From positions 1-55,366 of the forward strand of contig CALWKK010000004.1 of assembly GCA_944381245.1 (NCBI GenBank): a DNA stretch of 55,366 bases, in the 5' to 3' direction. The stretch is from an uncultured Clostridia bacterium. GTDB lineage: Bacteria > Bacillota > Clostridia > Christensenellales > UBA1242. The position numbers and the translations under genes were made by a program. This document shows positions 36,622 to 48,001 of the stretch, in pieces. The first letter of the stretch is position 1, and every line of letters starts with the position of its first letter. Under the pieces are notes generated by a model that was not told the origin of the DNA, did no database searches, and saw nothing but the letters and a program-made list of their open reading frames with translations.

Positions 36622-36771
36622 TTATTTGCTTGAACTTTTGGAGTTTCTTGCTGAGCAATTTTTTGAACTATTTGAGTTAGATGAGCAATCTTTTGCTGCT
36701 TCAACTTTTGATCTAGAGTTCGATTTTTGAGTAGAAGATTTTGAATTTCTACCAGCTTTCTTGCCAAACAT
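36622..36771 (-). CDS. Small Ser/Lys/Asn-rich protein, 49 residues
   Basis: ATG at 36771 with a near-perfect AGGAGGTGG upstream, TAA at 36622 and a terminator directly after: a small but well-formed gene. The product begins MFGKKAGRNSKSS and has 16 serines, 10 lysines and 2 cysteines (in KDCS and KNCS). It is basic, hydrophilic and probably disordered. No family is recognised. The composition would suit a nucleic-acid or spore-associated peptide, which is inference. Confidence 0.75.
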   Translation of the reverse strand: MFGKKAGRNSKSSTQKSNSRSKVEAAKDCSSNSNSSKNCSARNSKSSSK

Positions 36772-36840
36772 TATTCCACCTCCTATTTTGTCAAGGTTTT
36801 TCCTTGCAATGTTAGTTTAACCAAATTATTAAAAATAATA

Positions 36841-37602
36841 CTAAAATTTATTGTTTAATAAATCTGATAAATCACAGAGTTCTTTTATAACTTGTAAATA
36901 ATCATATTTAATTTTTGAAGATAAAGTTATATCATCTTTTGTTTCATAATTTTTTAAATTATTCAAATTATCTTGAATTTTTTCATAAACATTTTTTATC
37001 ATTTGATAATACAATCCTTCAATTGTTGTTGTTCCCTTTGATGTGTCTTCTATTGTTGTTTCAAGATAACTTTTTAACTCTATTATTTCTATCTTAGCTT
37101 TTGTTTCATCAATTGATTTAGTATCTAATGAAACAGATATATCATATAATTTTTGAAAAACTGTTTTAATTGCTACTATTAGCTTATTAAATTCTTTTTT
37201 TTGATTATTGTTGTTAATTCCTTCAAAATTAATTTCATCTATTTCTATTATAATAATTTTATTTGATATTCCACTTTCAGCTAGGTTTTTTTGAACAAGT
37301 TTTGCGTCATTTTCTTTTTCATAGGCTGATGCTAGAACATAAAACAAATTGTTTTTTTCATATATATATCCTGCTCCACCTTTTTTACTTATTGTTTGCT
37401 GTGTTACTGAAGCTTGTTGTTCAGAAGTGTATTCTCCAACAGAAATTGCATACACTTTTTGCTCTCCGAATATTGAATTTGTTGTTGAAATATTTCCACT
37501 TACTGTGATTGCAGATGATAAAACTTGCGCCATAAATACACAAATACACACACACATTATTGAAAATACAAAAATTAATACTTTATTAGCTTTTTTTTTC
37601 AT
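36841..37602 (-). CDS. Membrane-anchored SPOR-like domain protein
   Basis: 253 residues. N-terminal membrane segment (about 7-30), then a SPOR-like unit (about 48-120: VYAISVGEYTSEQQA ... FYVLASAYEKENDAKLVQKN, with the typical two similar strand-helix halves), then a helical C-terminal region. SPOR domains bind denuded peptidoglycan at septa. Probably a division or sporulation wall factor. No Shine-Dalgarno before the ATG; divergent from groES. Confidence 0.75.
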   Translation of the reverse strand: MKKKANKVLIFVFSIMCVCICVFMAQVLSSAITVSGNISTTNSIFGEQKVYAISVGEYTSEQQASVTQQTISKKGGAGYIYEKNNLFYVLASAYEKENDAKLVQKNLAESGISNKIIIIEIDEINFEGINNNNQKKEFNKLIVAIKTVFQKLYDISVSLDTKSIDETKAKIEIIELKSYLETTIEDTSKGTTTIEGLYYQMIKNVYEKIQDNLNNLKNYETKDDITLSSKIKYDYLQVIKELCDLSDLLNNKF

Positions 37603-37723
37603 AATTTTGTCAGATAAACTTGATTTACATTATTTTCTTAATTTATCTTATTTCTAATTTATGTTGAAAAATTATATAGTATGAAAAAAAATAATAAATC
37701 ATAAAAATATTAAGGGAGAAATT

Positions 37724-39623
<1,900 letters not shown>

Positions 39624-39694
39624 CTTACTAAATTTATTAATATTATTTTGAAAATGTATTTATTTATTATAAAATGTTAAAATAATAAATAGTT

Positions 39695-41152
39695 ATGTCT
39701 GTAATTTCATATTTAATCGTTATAGTTTTTTGCTTAAATATTTTGTGTACGATCACAATGATTTTTGTTGAAAGAAAAAAACCTTACACTATTGTTGCAT
39801 GGTTTATGGTTCTTAATTTATTACCTATTATAGGTTTTTTTATTTATATTCTTGTTGGAAGTGGTTTAAGTTACAAAACTAAAAAAATGCTTAAAAAAAA
39901 GCGATTACAAGCAAAACAATATGATTTATTTGTCAAGCAGCAAAAAAAAATTTTTTCTGCTAGACATATTACGGATGAGGAATCCAAATATTTGGATCTT
40001 ATGTTATTTAATTTGAATAATTCATATTGTTCATACTTTAAAAATAATTTGGTTCGTGTTTTTTTAAACGGTGAAGATAAAATTATTAGCTTGAAAAAAG
40101 ATTTAGAAAAAGCTAAACATTCAATTAATTTACTTTATTATATTTTTGCTGATGATAATGTCGGTAATCAAATTATGGAAATTTTAATTAGAAAAGCTAA
40201 AGAAGGAGTTAAAGTAAAACTTATCTACGATTCGGTTGGTTCTTTAAAAACAAAAAGAAAATTTTTTAATCAATTAATAAAAGTCGGTGGTGAAGTTGCA
40301 GAATTTTTTCCACCACTATTCGGAATAAGATTAATTAACTTTAAAGCAAATTATAGGAATCATAAAAAAATTGTTGTCATTGATGGTAAGATTGGCTATA
40401 TGGGAGGAATAAATATTCGTGATGATCATATGGGTAAAAATAAAAAACTATCGCCGTGGAGAGATACCCACATAAAAATTATTGGAAAAGCTGTTCACGA
40501 TTTACAAACTATTTTTTTTAATGATTGGAGATACTGCAAAAATATAGTTGCTAGTATGAATAACTTAATATCTGAAGGATATTTTCCAACTATTCCAAAT
40601 TATGGTGATGTTGGATGTCAAATAATAACTAGTGGACCAGATCTTAATAATCAACCAATTAAAGAGTCTTTAATAAAAATGATTTTAACAGCCAAAGATA
40701 ATATTTATATTCAAACGCCTTATTTTATACCTGATGAAAATATGTTAAGCGCTCTAAAAATTGCTAAATTAAGTGGAGTTAATATTAAAATTATAATCCC
40801 TTCAAAACCAGATAAAAAATTCGTTTATAAGGCAACTCTTTCTTATGTTAAGGATTTGCTATCCACTGGTATGGAGTTTTATAGATATGATGGATTTATA
40901 CATTCAAAAGTTGTCATAATTGATAATAAAGTTGTCTCTATTGGTACTTGTAATTTTGATAATAGATCTTTTGCATTAAATTTTGAGATAAACGCTTTTT
41001 TATTTAATCCTAATTTTGTTGAAAACAATATAAACTATTTTAATGTAGATTTATCTTATAGTCAGAAAATAGAAAAAAGTTTTTTTAAAAGAAAATTTGT
41101 ATTTAATAAATTCACTCAAGCTTTTGTTAGACTTTTTTCGCCTTTACTATAA
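39695..41152 (+). CDS. cls: Cardiolipin synthase
   Basis: 485 residues. Two N-terminal membrane helices (about 4-24 and 34-56), then two phospholipase-D catalytic units, each with an HKD motif: NHKKIVVIDGKIGYMGGINI (first) and IHSKVVIIDNKVVSIGTCNF (second). It joins two phosphatidylglycerols. No clear ribosome-binding site before the ATG. Confidence 0.93.
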   Translation: MSVISYLIVIVFCLNILCTITMIFVERKKPYTIVAWFMVLNLLPIIGFFIYILVGSGLSYKTKKMLKKKRLQAKQYDLFVKQQKKIFSARHITDEESKYLDLMLFNLNNSYCSYFKNNLVRVFLNGEDKIISLKKDLEKAKHSINLLYYIFADDNVGNQIMEILIRKAKEGVKVKLIYDSVGSLKTKRKFFNQLIKVGGEVAEFFPPLFGIRLINFKANYRNHKKIVVIDGKIGYMGGINIRDDHMGKNKKLSPWRDTHIKIIGKAVHDLQTIFFNDWRYCKNIVASMNNLISEGYFPTIPNYGDVGCQIITSGPDLNNQPIKESLIKMILTAKDNIYIQTPYFIPDENMLSALKIAKLSGVNIKIIIPSKPDKKFVYKATLSYVKDLLSTGMEFYRYDGFIHSKVVIIDNKVVSIGTCNFDNRSFALNFEINAFLFNPNFVENNINYFNVDLSYSQKIEKSFFKRKFVFNKFTQAFVRLFSPLL

Positions 41153-41205
41153 AATTAATTTATTATTTAAATTTTTTTTGTTATAATATTTCTATGAGGT
41201 GTTAA

Positions 41206-42072
41206 ATGGAAAATAATAATTTTATTGAAATTAATAAAGATAAAATATTAGAAAACACGAATAAAAATAAATCAGATATAACTCAAAATATTGATTATAA
41301 CGATGATTTTAATCAATATTTAACATTTAATGTTAATTTATATAAAGAACTTTTTCTGGAACTGCGAAAAAGATTAGATTATTGTTTTTCTAAAAAGGAT
41401 AAGAGCGATAAAGATTATGAAGAATATGATGAAATGGTTTTTAATATTACAACAAGTGCTTTAAATGATTGTGGTGCTCAAGATTTTGTTGGTTATTGTT
41501 ATAAAAAAGGTTTTTATGATTTTTGCGTTTCTAACTATGAAAAATATATGAAATGGACTATTTTGGCTGCTGCAAATGGAAATGCTTTTAGTTTGTCTAA
41601 ACTTCAAATTTTTTTAACAACTGCAATTGATGATATTTTAGAAATGGATAATCATGACTATCTTATTGATTTTTTAGATTTATCTAATGATAATTATATC
41701 CTATTTCTCTCAAAATTAATTTGTGTTGAGATGGTTAAAATTATGGATATCTCTCCAGAAAAATTAATAAAATTGCCTGAAAAGTTTCAAGAGCAAAATG
41801 AAGAAACTCAAAAAATTTTTGATAGAATTAAAATTGAAGCAACTAATATTTGCAAACAAAAAATTAAATATTGCATTGATGGCTTATATGAAGAAGTCCA
41901 GTCAGAACTTAATAAAGAACATCTTACTAATGTTAATAAAAATGATAAAGCTGAAGTTGTTCAAAATTTAATTCAAAGTAATCCTATTGAAGATAATAAT
42001 AAAAACATAAATAAAGATAACTTAAATATTAAAAATAATAAAGATAATAAAAAGAAAAAATTTAGGTATTAA
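41206..42072 (+). CDS. Unknown soluble protein, 288 residues
   Basis: No family recognised. The centre (about 65-210) is helical, with a segment YMKWTILAAANGNAFSLSKL that resembles a Sel1/TPR-type helix pair; both ends are Asn/Lys-rich and probably disordered. GAGGTG before the ATG and an extended -10 (TGTTATAAT ending at 41187) indicate it is expressed. Its end overlaps the convergent SH3-like gene by 11 nt. Confidence 0.68.
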   Translation: MENNNFIEINKDKILENTNKNKSDITQNIDYNDDFNQYLTFNVNLYKELFLELRKRLDYCFSKKDKSDKDYEEYDEMVFNITTSALNDCGAQDFVGYCYKKGFYDFCVSNYEKYMKWTILAAANGNAFSLSKLQIFLTTAIDDILEMDNHDYLIDFLDLSNDNYILFLSKLICVEMVKIMDISPEKLIKLPEKFQEQNEETQKIFDRIKIEATNICKQKIKYCIDGLYEEVQSELNKEHLTNVNKNDKAEVVQNLIQSNPIEDNNKNINKDNLNIKNNKDNKKKKFRY

Positions 42073-42742
42073 TATTTTTATTAAGTTTTTTGTTTTTTTT
42101 CTTTCGTTTCTTTAAAGTTGTTGTCACTATTGAAATTATTATTGATGCTATTAAAATAAATATAAATATAATTAAAATAACTATTGGATTAAAACCTTCT
42201 ACTAATAAATCTGAAGTTTTAACGTATCCCGTATAAATTACTCCATTTCTTTCAAACATAATTTCATGTGTTTCTTTTAATTTATCATAAACTGTTACTA
42301 TTTTTATTTCTTCATATTGTTTTAACTTTACAACTTCTCCATTTATTTTTAATCTATTGTCTTCTTTAATTTCTTCTGTATTATAAACATATACATTATT
42401 GTTTAAAATTTTTGCATTAGGATCTAGTTTTTTTTCTAAAGATTCTATATTTGCTTTTATTACACAATTTTGTAGAACATATCCTTCTGTCCCTTCGTCA
42501 GTTACCACATTAAAATAATCAAAATTTCCTTGCTTTATGATTTCTTTTGATTTAAGCACTAAAATATCACCATAAATAAGTTGTTCTATTTTTTCGCTAT
42601 TATAATCTGGCTGTGAATATATATAACAACTTTTTGTAATAACTTTAACTTTATTTATTTCTTCTGCTATTACATTTGTAAATTGAAAATTGCTTATCAT
42701 TGATATAATTATTATTAAAAAAACTATGAATATTTTTTTCAT
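42062..42742 (-). CDS. Exported SH3b-like protein with C-terminal membrane anchor
   Basis: 226 residues. Signal peptide about 1-26 (ends VIAEE), an SH3b-type domain about 30-90 (KSCYIYSQPDYNSEKIEQL ... EGYVLQNCV), a second beta region (about 105-175), and a membrane helix about 187-212 followed by a Lys-rich cytoplasmic tail. A wall-binding or sensor role outside the cell is likely; details unknown. Confidence 0.78.
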   Translation of the reverse strand: MKKIFIVFLIIIISMISNFQFTNVIAEEINKVKVITKSCYIYSQPDYNSEKIEQLIYGDILVLKSKEIIKQGNFDYFNVVTDEGTEGYVLQNCVIKANIESLEKKLDPNAKILNNNVYVYNTEEIKEDNRLKINGEVVKLKQYEEIKIVTVYDKLKETHEIMFERNGVIYTGYVKTSDLLVEGFNPIVILIIFIFILIASIIISIVTTTLKKRKKKNKKLNKNINT

Positions 42743-42790
42743 AGTTTTATATTATCACAATATTTTTCTTTAATCAAATATCATCTAATA

Positions 42791-43579
42791 TTATTCATTA
42801 TTTTTTTCAATTTTATCACTTTTTTTTAAAATTACAACATATCTATTTGGTTCAGTACCTTTGCTTATAGTTGTTACTAGTTCACTATTTTGAAGCTCTG
42901 TGTGTATTATTCTTCTTTCATTTGCATTCATTGGCTCTAATTTCATTGATTTATTTGTTTTAATAACTTTGTTTTCCATTCTTCTAGCCAATGCTTTTAG
43001 TGAATCTTCTCTTTTTCGTCTATAATTTTCTATATCAATTATTACTCTACTTTTCTTCCCCGTATTTTCGCTTTCTATTATAGTCGCAATATACTGAATT
43101 GCATTTAAGCATTCTCCTCTATAACCAATTAAATTACCAGAATTTCCACCGGTTAATTTGATTTGTGTAACATCGTTATTTTTTATTTCTTCAACATTAC
43201 ATTCAATATTTAATATTTTTAATATCTCTTTAATAAAATCAATTGTTGTTATTTTTTTATTAATATCTTTTTTTGATAAATTTACTTCAATTTCATTTTT
43301 ATCTTCATTTTCTTTATCATTTATTATTTCTTTAATTCCATTTTCATAAATATCTATATTTTCATCTTGTTTTTTAGATTTAATTAATTCTTTAATTTCA
43401 TTTTTTGTATTTGAATTTAAAAAATCTTCAGATACTGTTAACAATACTTTTGCTTTTTTAAAAAGGCCACCTTCTTCAAGTATTTTTATATCTACATCTT
43501 CTCTTTTTGCATCTAATTTTATCAAAGCATCTTCTATTGCTTTTTCAACTGTTTTTCCTATTCCTTCACAACTTTTCAT
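42791..43579 (-). CDS. khpB: RNA-binding protein KhpB (Jag/SpoIIIJ-associated)
   Basis: 262 residues. Jag_N domain (1-50: GIGKTVEKAIEDALIKL), acidic linker, KH-type domain (about 120-195, with NSGNLIGYRGECLNAIQY) and R3H domain (about 200-255, MNANERRIIHTEL). It binds RNA with KhpA and affects cell-wall growth. AAAGGAGAT precedes the ATG. Downstream of yidC in the usual rpmH-rnpA-yidD-yidC-jag order. Confidence 0.94.
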   Translation of the reverse strand: MKSCEGIGKTVEKAIEDALIKLDAKREDVDIKILEEGGLFKKAKVLLTVSEDFLNSNTKNEIKELIKSKKQDENIDIYENGIKEIINDKENEDKNEIEVNLSKKDINKKITTIDFIKEILKILNIECNVEEIKNNDVTQIKLTGGNSGNLIGYRGECLNAIQYIATIIESENTGKKSRVIIDIENYRRKREDSLKALARRMENKVIKTNKSMKLEPMNANERRIIHTELQNSELVTTISKGTEPNRYVVILKKSDKIEKNNE

Positions 43580-43612
43580 TTTATCTCCTTTTATAAAGGA
43601 TTACCTTTATTT

Positions 43613-44980
43613 TTATCTTTTATATGAAATATTTTCAGATTTTTTTTTCTTTTTATTTTCAGAAAAGTTATCCCATTTTTTTATACACAAATTTATTAAT
43701 GGGGTTGATATCAAACTAACTAAAGCACTTATTAATATATATAAACTAAAAACAGAGTTATATGATAATGTTATATATCCCATTAAAGCTGGTATTAAAA
43801 TTACTGTTATTAAACCACCCGGTTGTTTTGTTGTTTTTTCACTTTCTTTAGAATTTTTTCTTTTTATTTTTAATTTTCCTTGTGATGCTAGTAATGATAA
43901 TACATTAACTGCAACAGCCAAAATCGGAATTATTAAATATCCATTTACTTGATTTTCACTTTCTATTGCTTTTATAATTAAATTATATTTATTTTTATCT
44001 TCACTTTTATTTTCTGATAGTCTATTATAAAAAGTTTCTTTTTCACCTTCACCAAAAGAATCTTTATATGTTATTCTTGTGAGTGATATAAATTCATCAT
44101 AAGTTGTTAATGAGTTTGTCCAAGGCACATCACTTTTCCAAACATTATCAATCCATAACCAACTATCTTTTACATTATTATATGTTTTTACAACTTCATT
44201 ATTAATTATTTGCATTATATCGTTTATTGTTTTTCCGGCTTCTAACTCTCCAGCAATTGTTCCTTCTTCTTTCATTAATTGTATATTTTCTTCAAGATTT
44301 ACTGCTGATTCTCCGGCTTTTTTTACTTCTTCTTTTTCTTCATCGCTTGCCATCGTTTCATAATCATAAATTTCTTCATCATTTTCATGTCGTTTTATTA
44401 TTTCATTTATTTTCTCAATTTCTGCCGTGTTTTTTATTTCCAATTTTTTATTTTCATAAGCTATTTCATAAGCACTGTTATATTTTTCAAAATCTGTTTC
44501 TATTTCTACTGTTGAATACGCATAATTATTAAACGTGTTTTCCATTTGTTGATATTGATATCCAACTTTATATGCTGCCATTGAATTTAACCCTGAAAAT
44601 AATGTAATAAAAATAAACAATGTCAATGCCATGTAAATTAACATAATAACACAAGATCCGGTGACATTATAATTGTGTTTTTTATATAACTCCATTGTTT
44701 TTTGATTTAATATTTGTTTATTATTTCCATATTGTTTTTGAATTTTTTCTAATTCAGGTTGAATAATTGCTTGAACTTTTGAATTTTTTAATGTTATTCT
44801 TCGATTAAAAAAATCTAATGGTAATAAAACAACTTTTAATACTAATGTAAAAACTATAATTGCCCATGCATAATTTGGTATTCCGTTATGAAATGCCATA
44901 ATAATTTTTTCCCAAACTCCAGTTGGTTGAGTTATTGGTACTGATAATATCATATTACTTATATTGTTTATAAAAGCCAT
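43613..44980 (-). CDS. yidC: Membrane insertase YidC/Oxa1 with large extracytoplasmic insert
   Basis: 455 residues, against about 260 in B. subtilis SpoIIIJ. Conserved parts: the first core helix and cytoplasmic hairpin (FTLVLKVVLLPLDFFNRR ... PELEKIQKQYGNN), second helix (VIMLIYMALTLFIFITLFS), SWLWIDNVWKSDVPWT, and the C-terminal helices. Between helix 2 and that WIDNVW segment is about 130 residues of charged, probably coiled-coil sequence, and a further 65 residues before the next helix. The groove Arg conserved in YidC (FTILIR in SpoIIIJ) is Lys here (FTLVLK). No lipobox at the N-terminus. AAAGGAGAT precedes the ATG; 13-nt overlap with yidD. Confidence 0.93.
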   Translation of the reverse strand: MAFINNISNMILSVPITQPTGVWEKIIMAFHNGIPNYAWAIIVFTLVLKVVLLPLDFFNRRITLKNSKVQAIIQPELEKIQKQYGNNKQILNQKTMELYKKHNYNVTGSCVIMLIYMALTLFIFITLFSGLNSMAAYKVGYQYQQMENTFNNYAYSTVEIETDFEKYNSAYEIAYENKKLEIKNTAEIEKINEIIKRHENDEEIYDYETMASDEEKEEVKKAGESAVNLEENIQLMKEEGTIAGELEAGKTINDIMQIINNEVVKTYNNVKDSWLWIDNVWKSDVPWTNSLTTYDEFISLTRITYKDSFGEGEKETFYNRLSENKSEDKNKYNLIIKAIESENQVNGYLIIPILAVAVNVLSLLASQGKLKIKRKNSKESEKTTKQPGGLITVILIPALMGYITLSYNSVFSLYILISALVSLISTPLINLCIKKWDNFSENKKKKKSENISYKR

Positions 44981-45243
44981 TTTATATCTCCTTTGATATT
45001 TGAAGGAATTGGGTCAAATCCACATTTTCCTCCTGGTCTGCATTTACTTATTCTTTTTATCCCTAATATCAAACCCTTAATAATACCGAATTCTAAAATT
45101 GATTGTTCCATATAATCAGAACATGTTGGTATAAAACCACAAGTGTTGGGTAATATAGGACTTATATACATTTTATATACTTTTATCAATATTAAAATTG
45201 GCAATTTAATTATTTTGTTTATATTTTTTTTAAGTATTTTCAC
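44968..45243 (-). CDS. yidD: Membrane protein insertion efficiency factor YidD
   Basis: 91 residues. Family signature YKMYISPILPNTCGFIPTCS, then GLILGIKRISKCRPGGKCGFDPIP, all typical. It helps YidC-dependent insertion. GTG start with AAGGAAA upstream. Between rnpA and yidC, as in other bacteria. Confidence 0.95.
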   Translation of the reverse strand: MKILKKNINKIIKLPILILIKVYKMYISPILPNTCGFIPTCSDYMEQSILEFGIIKGLILGIKRISKCRPGGKCGFDPIPSNIKGDIKWLL

Positions 45244-45260
45244 CTATTATTTCCTTCTGG

Positions 45261-45605
45261 TTAATCTTTTTTATATAATCCAGCTTTATTAAGCAATATA
45301 ATAAGTTTTTCTCTTATGGAAATTATATTTTCTTTTTCTATACCTTCTCTAGCTATTAATATATAATTATAATTTTCATCTATATTTTTTAATTCATTTC
45401 TTACCACTTCTCTTAATAGTCTTTTAACTCGACTTCTAGTCACACTATTACCTATTTTTTTACTTACTGTAAATCCTATTTTAAAAGGTTTATATTTAGT
45501 TTTTATGTAACACATGGAAAGTTTACTATCATGTTTTGTTTGGCCATGTTTGTATATATAATTAAACTGTTTGTTTTTTTTTAATCTATTTTTTTTTGGT
45601 AGCAT
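45261..45605 (-). CDS. rnpA: Ribonuclease P protein component
   Basis: 114 residues. The RNR-type signature is present as GNSVTRSRVKRLLREVVR; FKIGFTVSKKIGNSV lines the binding cleft. It supports RNase P RNA in trimming tRNA 5' ends. AAGGA lies just after the rpmH stop, 9 nt upstream. Confidence 0.96.
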   Translation of the reverse strand: MLPKKNRLKKNKQFNYIYKHGQTKHDSKLSMCYIKTKYKPFKIGFTVSKKIGNSVTRSRVKRLLREVVRNELKNIDENYNYILIAREGIEKENIISIREKLIILLNKAGLYKKD

Positions 45606-45614
45606 TTTTTTTCC

Positions 45615-45749
45615 TTATGCTGATAATTTCGCTCTTCCTCTATTTCTTCTTCTTTTTATTACGTTTTGTCCACCTTTTGTTCTCATTCTTTGTCTAAAAC
45701 CATGAACTTTACTTCTTTGGCGTTTTTTTGGTTGATATGTTCTTTTCAT
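45615..45749 (-). CDS. rpmH: Ribosomal protein L34
   Basis: 44 residues: [20 protein letters not shown] at the start, ending [12 protein letters not shown], unmistakably L34. AGGAGG precedes the ATG. First gene of the rpmH-rnpA-yidD-yidC-jag operon, divergent from dnaA. Confidence 0.98.
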   Translation of the reverse strand: MKRTYQPKKRQRSKVHGFRQRMRTKGGQNVIKRRRNRGRAKLSA

Positions 45750-45884
45750 TTTTCCTCCTGTTATTTAATATAAAAAAAATTTACTTTTCACAAGCATTTT
45801 AGATTATATATTAATACATTTTTATTGTCAAATTATTTTTTATTCATAATAATATTAAATTTTTATATCTTTTTTAAAATTTTA

Positions 45885-45893
45885 TGTTATAAT
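45885..45893 (+). promoter_or_regulatory. Extended -10 promoter of dnaA
   Basis: TGTTATAAT with TATAAT at 45888-45893; no good -35 at the right distance. The 163-nt rpmH-dnaA gap has no consensus DnaA box, unlike most Bacillota. Confidence 0.5.
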
Positions 45894-45912
45894 TTATTTT
45901 GAGGTATATAAA

Positions 45913-47271
45913 ATGAAAGAATTACAAGAATTATGGAAAAACGTTTTAAATAAAATTGAGATTATGGTTAGCGCTGTTTCCTTTGAATTATGGATCGAAC
46001 CTTTAGAAGTTGTTGATTTTCCAAATTCAGAAAAATTAATTTTAGCTGCTAATACTGAGTATGCAAAAAAACAATTATTAAAAAGACATAATGAACAATT
46101 ATCTGAAGCTATTAACGAAATTTTTGGTAAAGATGTTTCATTCGAAGTTTTAGATCCTAATGAAAAAAAAGAATATATTAAAAAAAATAGACCTGATACT
46201 AATCAAACTATTATAAGTAAAGATGAAGAAAAACAAAATTCTTTTAATCAACAATACACTTTTGATAATTTTGTTGTTGGTAAATGCAATCAAATAGTTT
46301 ATGCTGCCGCTCATTCTGTTGCTGAAAATCCGGGCAAGCGATTTAATCCTTTGTTTATATACGGTGGTGTTGGTTTAGGTAAAACACATTTGTTACATGC
46401 AATAGGTAATTATATTTCTTCTGAATTTCCGAATTTAAAAATTAAATATGTTACTTGTGAACAATTCACAAATGATTATATTAACAGTTTACATGGTTCT
46501 GCAAAAGAACTTAATATAAATAAGTTTAGAGAAAAATATAGACTTACAGATGTTTTAATGGTTGATGATATTCAATTTATAAGTAATAAAAATGAAACAC
46601 AAGAGGAATTTTTTCACACTTTTAATGATTTATTTCAAAATAATAAACAAATTATTATTGCTTCCGATAGACCTCCTAAAGATATTGCAACATTAAGCGA
46701 TAGATTAAAATCACGTTTTGCAAGTGGATTTATTCAAGACATGCAAGTTCCAGACTTTGAAACAAGAGTTGCTATTTTAAGAAAAAAAGCTCAGCTTGAA
46801 AAATACTTAATTGATGAAGAAGTTATTAATTTCATAGCTGAAAAAATTGATACAAATATACGTGAAATGGAAGGTTTGCTATCAAAAGTTTATTTTTATG
46901 CAACATTGTTAGGAAAAAAATCAGCAACTATTGAAGATGCTAAAGAAGCTTTTAAAGATGATTTAGATGAAAAAAGAGAAGATTTAAATATAGATTTGAT
47001 AATAGATGCTGTTTGTAAATATTTTTCAGTTTCAAAATCTGACATTGTTGGAAAGAAAAAAAGTAAAGAAATTGTTGAACCTAGAATGATTGCAATTTAT
47101 CTTGCTTGTGAAATGTTAGATTTACCTTTGGTTGTTGTTGGAAAATCTTTTGGAGGAAGAGATCATACAACAATTATTCATGCTAGAGATAAAATCACTG
47201 AACAAATAAAAGAAAGTGGCAAAATTAAATCTTTTGTTACTTCCATTAAAGAAATTGTTAATAATAATTAA
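45913..47271 (+). CDS. dnaA: Chromosomal replication initiator DnaA
   Basis: 452 residues, the normal length. Domain I (1-80, WIEPLEVVDF), AAA+ core with Walker A GGVGLGKTHLLH and Walker B VLMVDDIQFI, and the DNA-binding domain IV with the signature GKSFGGRDHTTIIHARDKI. GAGGT precedes the ATG. dnaN is not directly downstream but 4 kb away, with pth, a DUF1540 gene, an IS and a lipoprotein between. Confidence 0.98.
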   Translation: MKELQELWKNVLNKIEIMVSAVSFELWIEPLEVVDFPNSEKLILAANTEYAKKQLLKRHNEQLSEAINEIFGKDVSFEVLDPNEKKEYIKKNRPDTNQTIISKDEEKQNSFNQQYTFDNFVVGKCNQIVYAAAHSVAENPGKRFNPLFIYGGVGLGKTHLLHAIGNYISSEFPNLKIKYVTCEQFTNDYINSLHGSAKELNINKFREKYRLTDVLMVDDIQFISNKNETQEEFFHTFNDLFQNNKQIIIASDRPPKDIATLSDRLKSRFASGFIQDMQVPDFETRVAILRKKAQLEKYLIDEEVINFIAEKIDTNIREMEGLLSKVYFYATLLGKKSATIEDAKEAFKDDLDEKREDLNIDLIIDAVCKYFSVSKSDIVGKKKSKEIVEPRMIAIYLACEMLDLPLVVVGKSFGGRDHTTIIHARDKITEQIKESGKIKSFVTSIKEIVNNN

Positions 47272-47272
47272 A

Positions 47273-47926
47273 TCATAAAAGAGTCATTAAATGATCTATT
47301 GATCTTTCAATTGCTTCATTAATTTTTTCTTTATTTTCGTGTGAAATTTTTAATAAGACATAGTTTGCTATGTCTATTTTTTCGTCTTTTCCTATTCCTA
47401 TTCTTATTCTTTTAAAATTTTCAGATTTTAACATTTTGACAATATTTCTTAAACCATTATGAGTTCCAGCACTTCCTCTTTCTCTATACCTATATGTTCC
47501 AATATCTAAATCTATATCATCTAATACAATTAAAATTTCATCTTCTTTTATTTTATATTTTTTCATTAATAAAACCACTGCTTCTCCACTTAAATTCATA
47601 TATGTTTGAGGCTTAGCAATAATAATTTTTTTTGTAGCAGATTTTGTTTCTATTTTTCCAGTGTGACTGTCAACAACAGATTGTTCTTTAGTAATACTGA
47701 ATTCACCTATTAAACTTTTACATTCTTTTTTGTTAATTTTTATGTTTTGTTTTTTAGCTAAATTATCAACAAACATAAAACCAATATTATGATACGTTTC
47801 ATCATATTTTTTTTCCGGATTCCCTAATCCGACAATTAATTTTATATTATTATTATAATTTGACAATTTTTTATTTTTATAAAAAATTTCTTCTAAAATA
47901 CTAATTTTTGTTTCACTTATTATCAT
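47273..47926 (-). CDS. pth: Peptidyl-tRNA hydrolase
   Basis: 217 residues. Catalytic residues are present: Asn in VGLGNPEKKY, His in TYHNIGF, Asp in VLDDIDL, Asn in GSAGTHNGLR. Two additions relative to the usual 185-190 residues: about 27 extra residues before KLIVGLGNP, and a loop of about 15 (VVDSHTGKIETKSATKK) before KIIIAKPQTYMNLSG. No Shine-Dalgarno is seen and no later Met fits, so the N-terminal extension or a non-standard start remains open. Ends 1 nt from the dnaA stop, convergent. Confidence 0.93.
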   Translation of the reverse strand: MIISETKISILEEIFYKNKKLSNYNNNIKLIVGLGNPEKKYDETYHNIGFMFVDNLAKKQNIKINKKECKSLIGEFSITKEQSVVDSHTGKIETKSATKKIIIAKPQTYMNLSGEAVVLLMKKYKIKEDEILIVLDDIDLDIGTYRYRERGSAGTHNGLRNIVKMLKSENFKRIRIGIGKDEKIDIANYVLLKISHENKEKINEAIERSIDHLMTLL

Positions 47927-48001
47927 ATTATTATTATATCACTTTAATTTTTAATATGTAAATAATTTTATATATTTTACAAATAATATAGAAGGGGGAT
48001 T

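Noticed and set aside
37603..37723. CIRCE or CtsR operator before groES
   Set aside because: No TTAGCACTC/GAGTGCTAA pair and no tandem GGTCAAA heptads on either strand.
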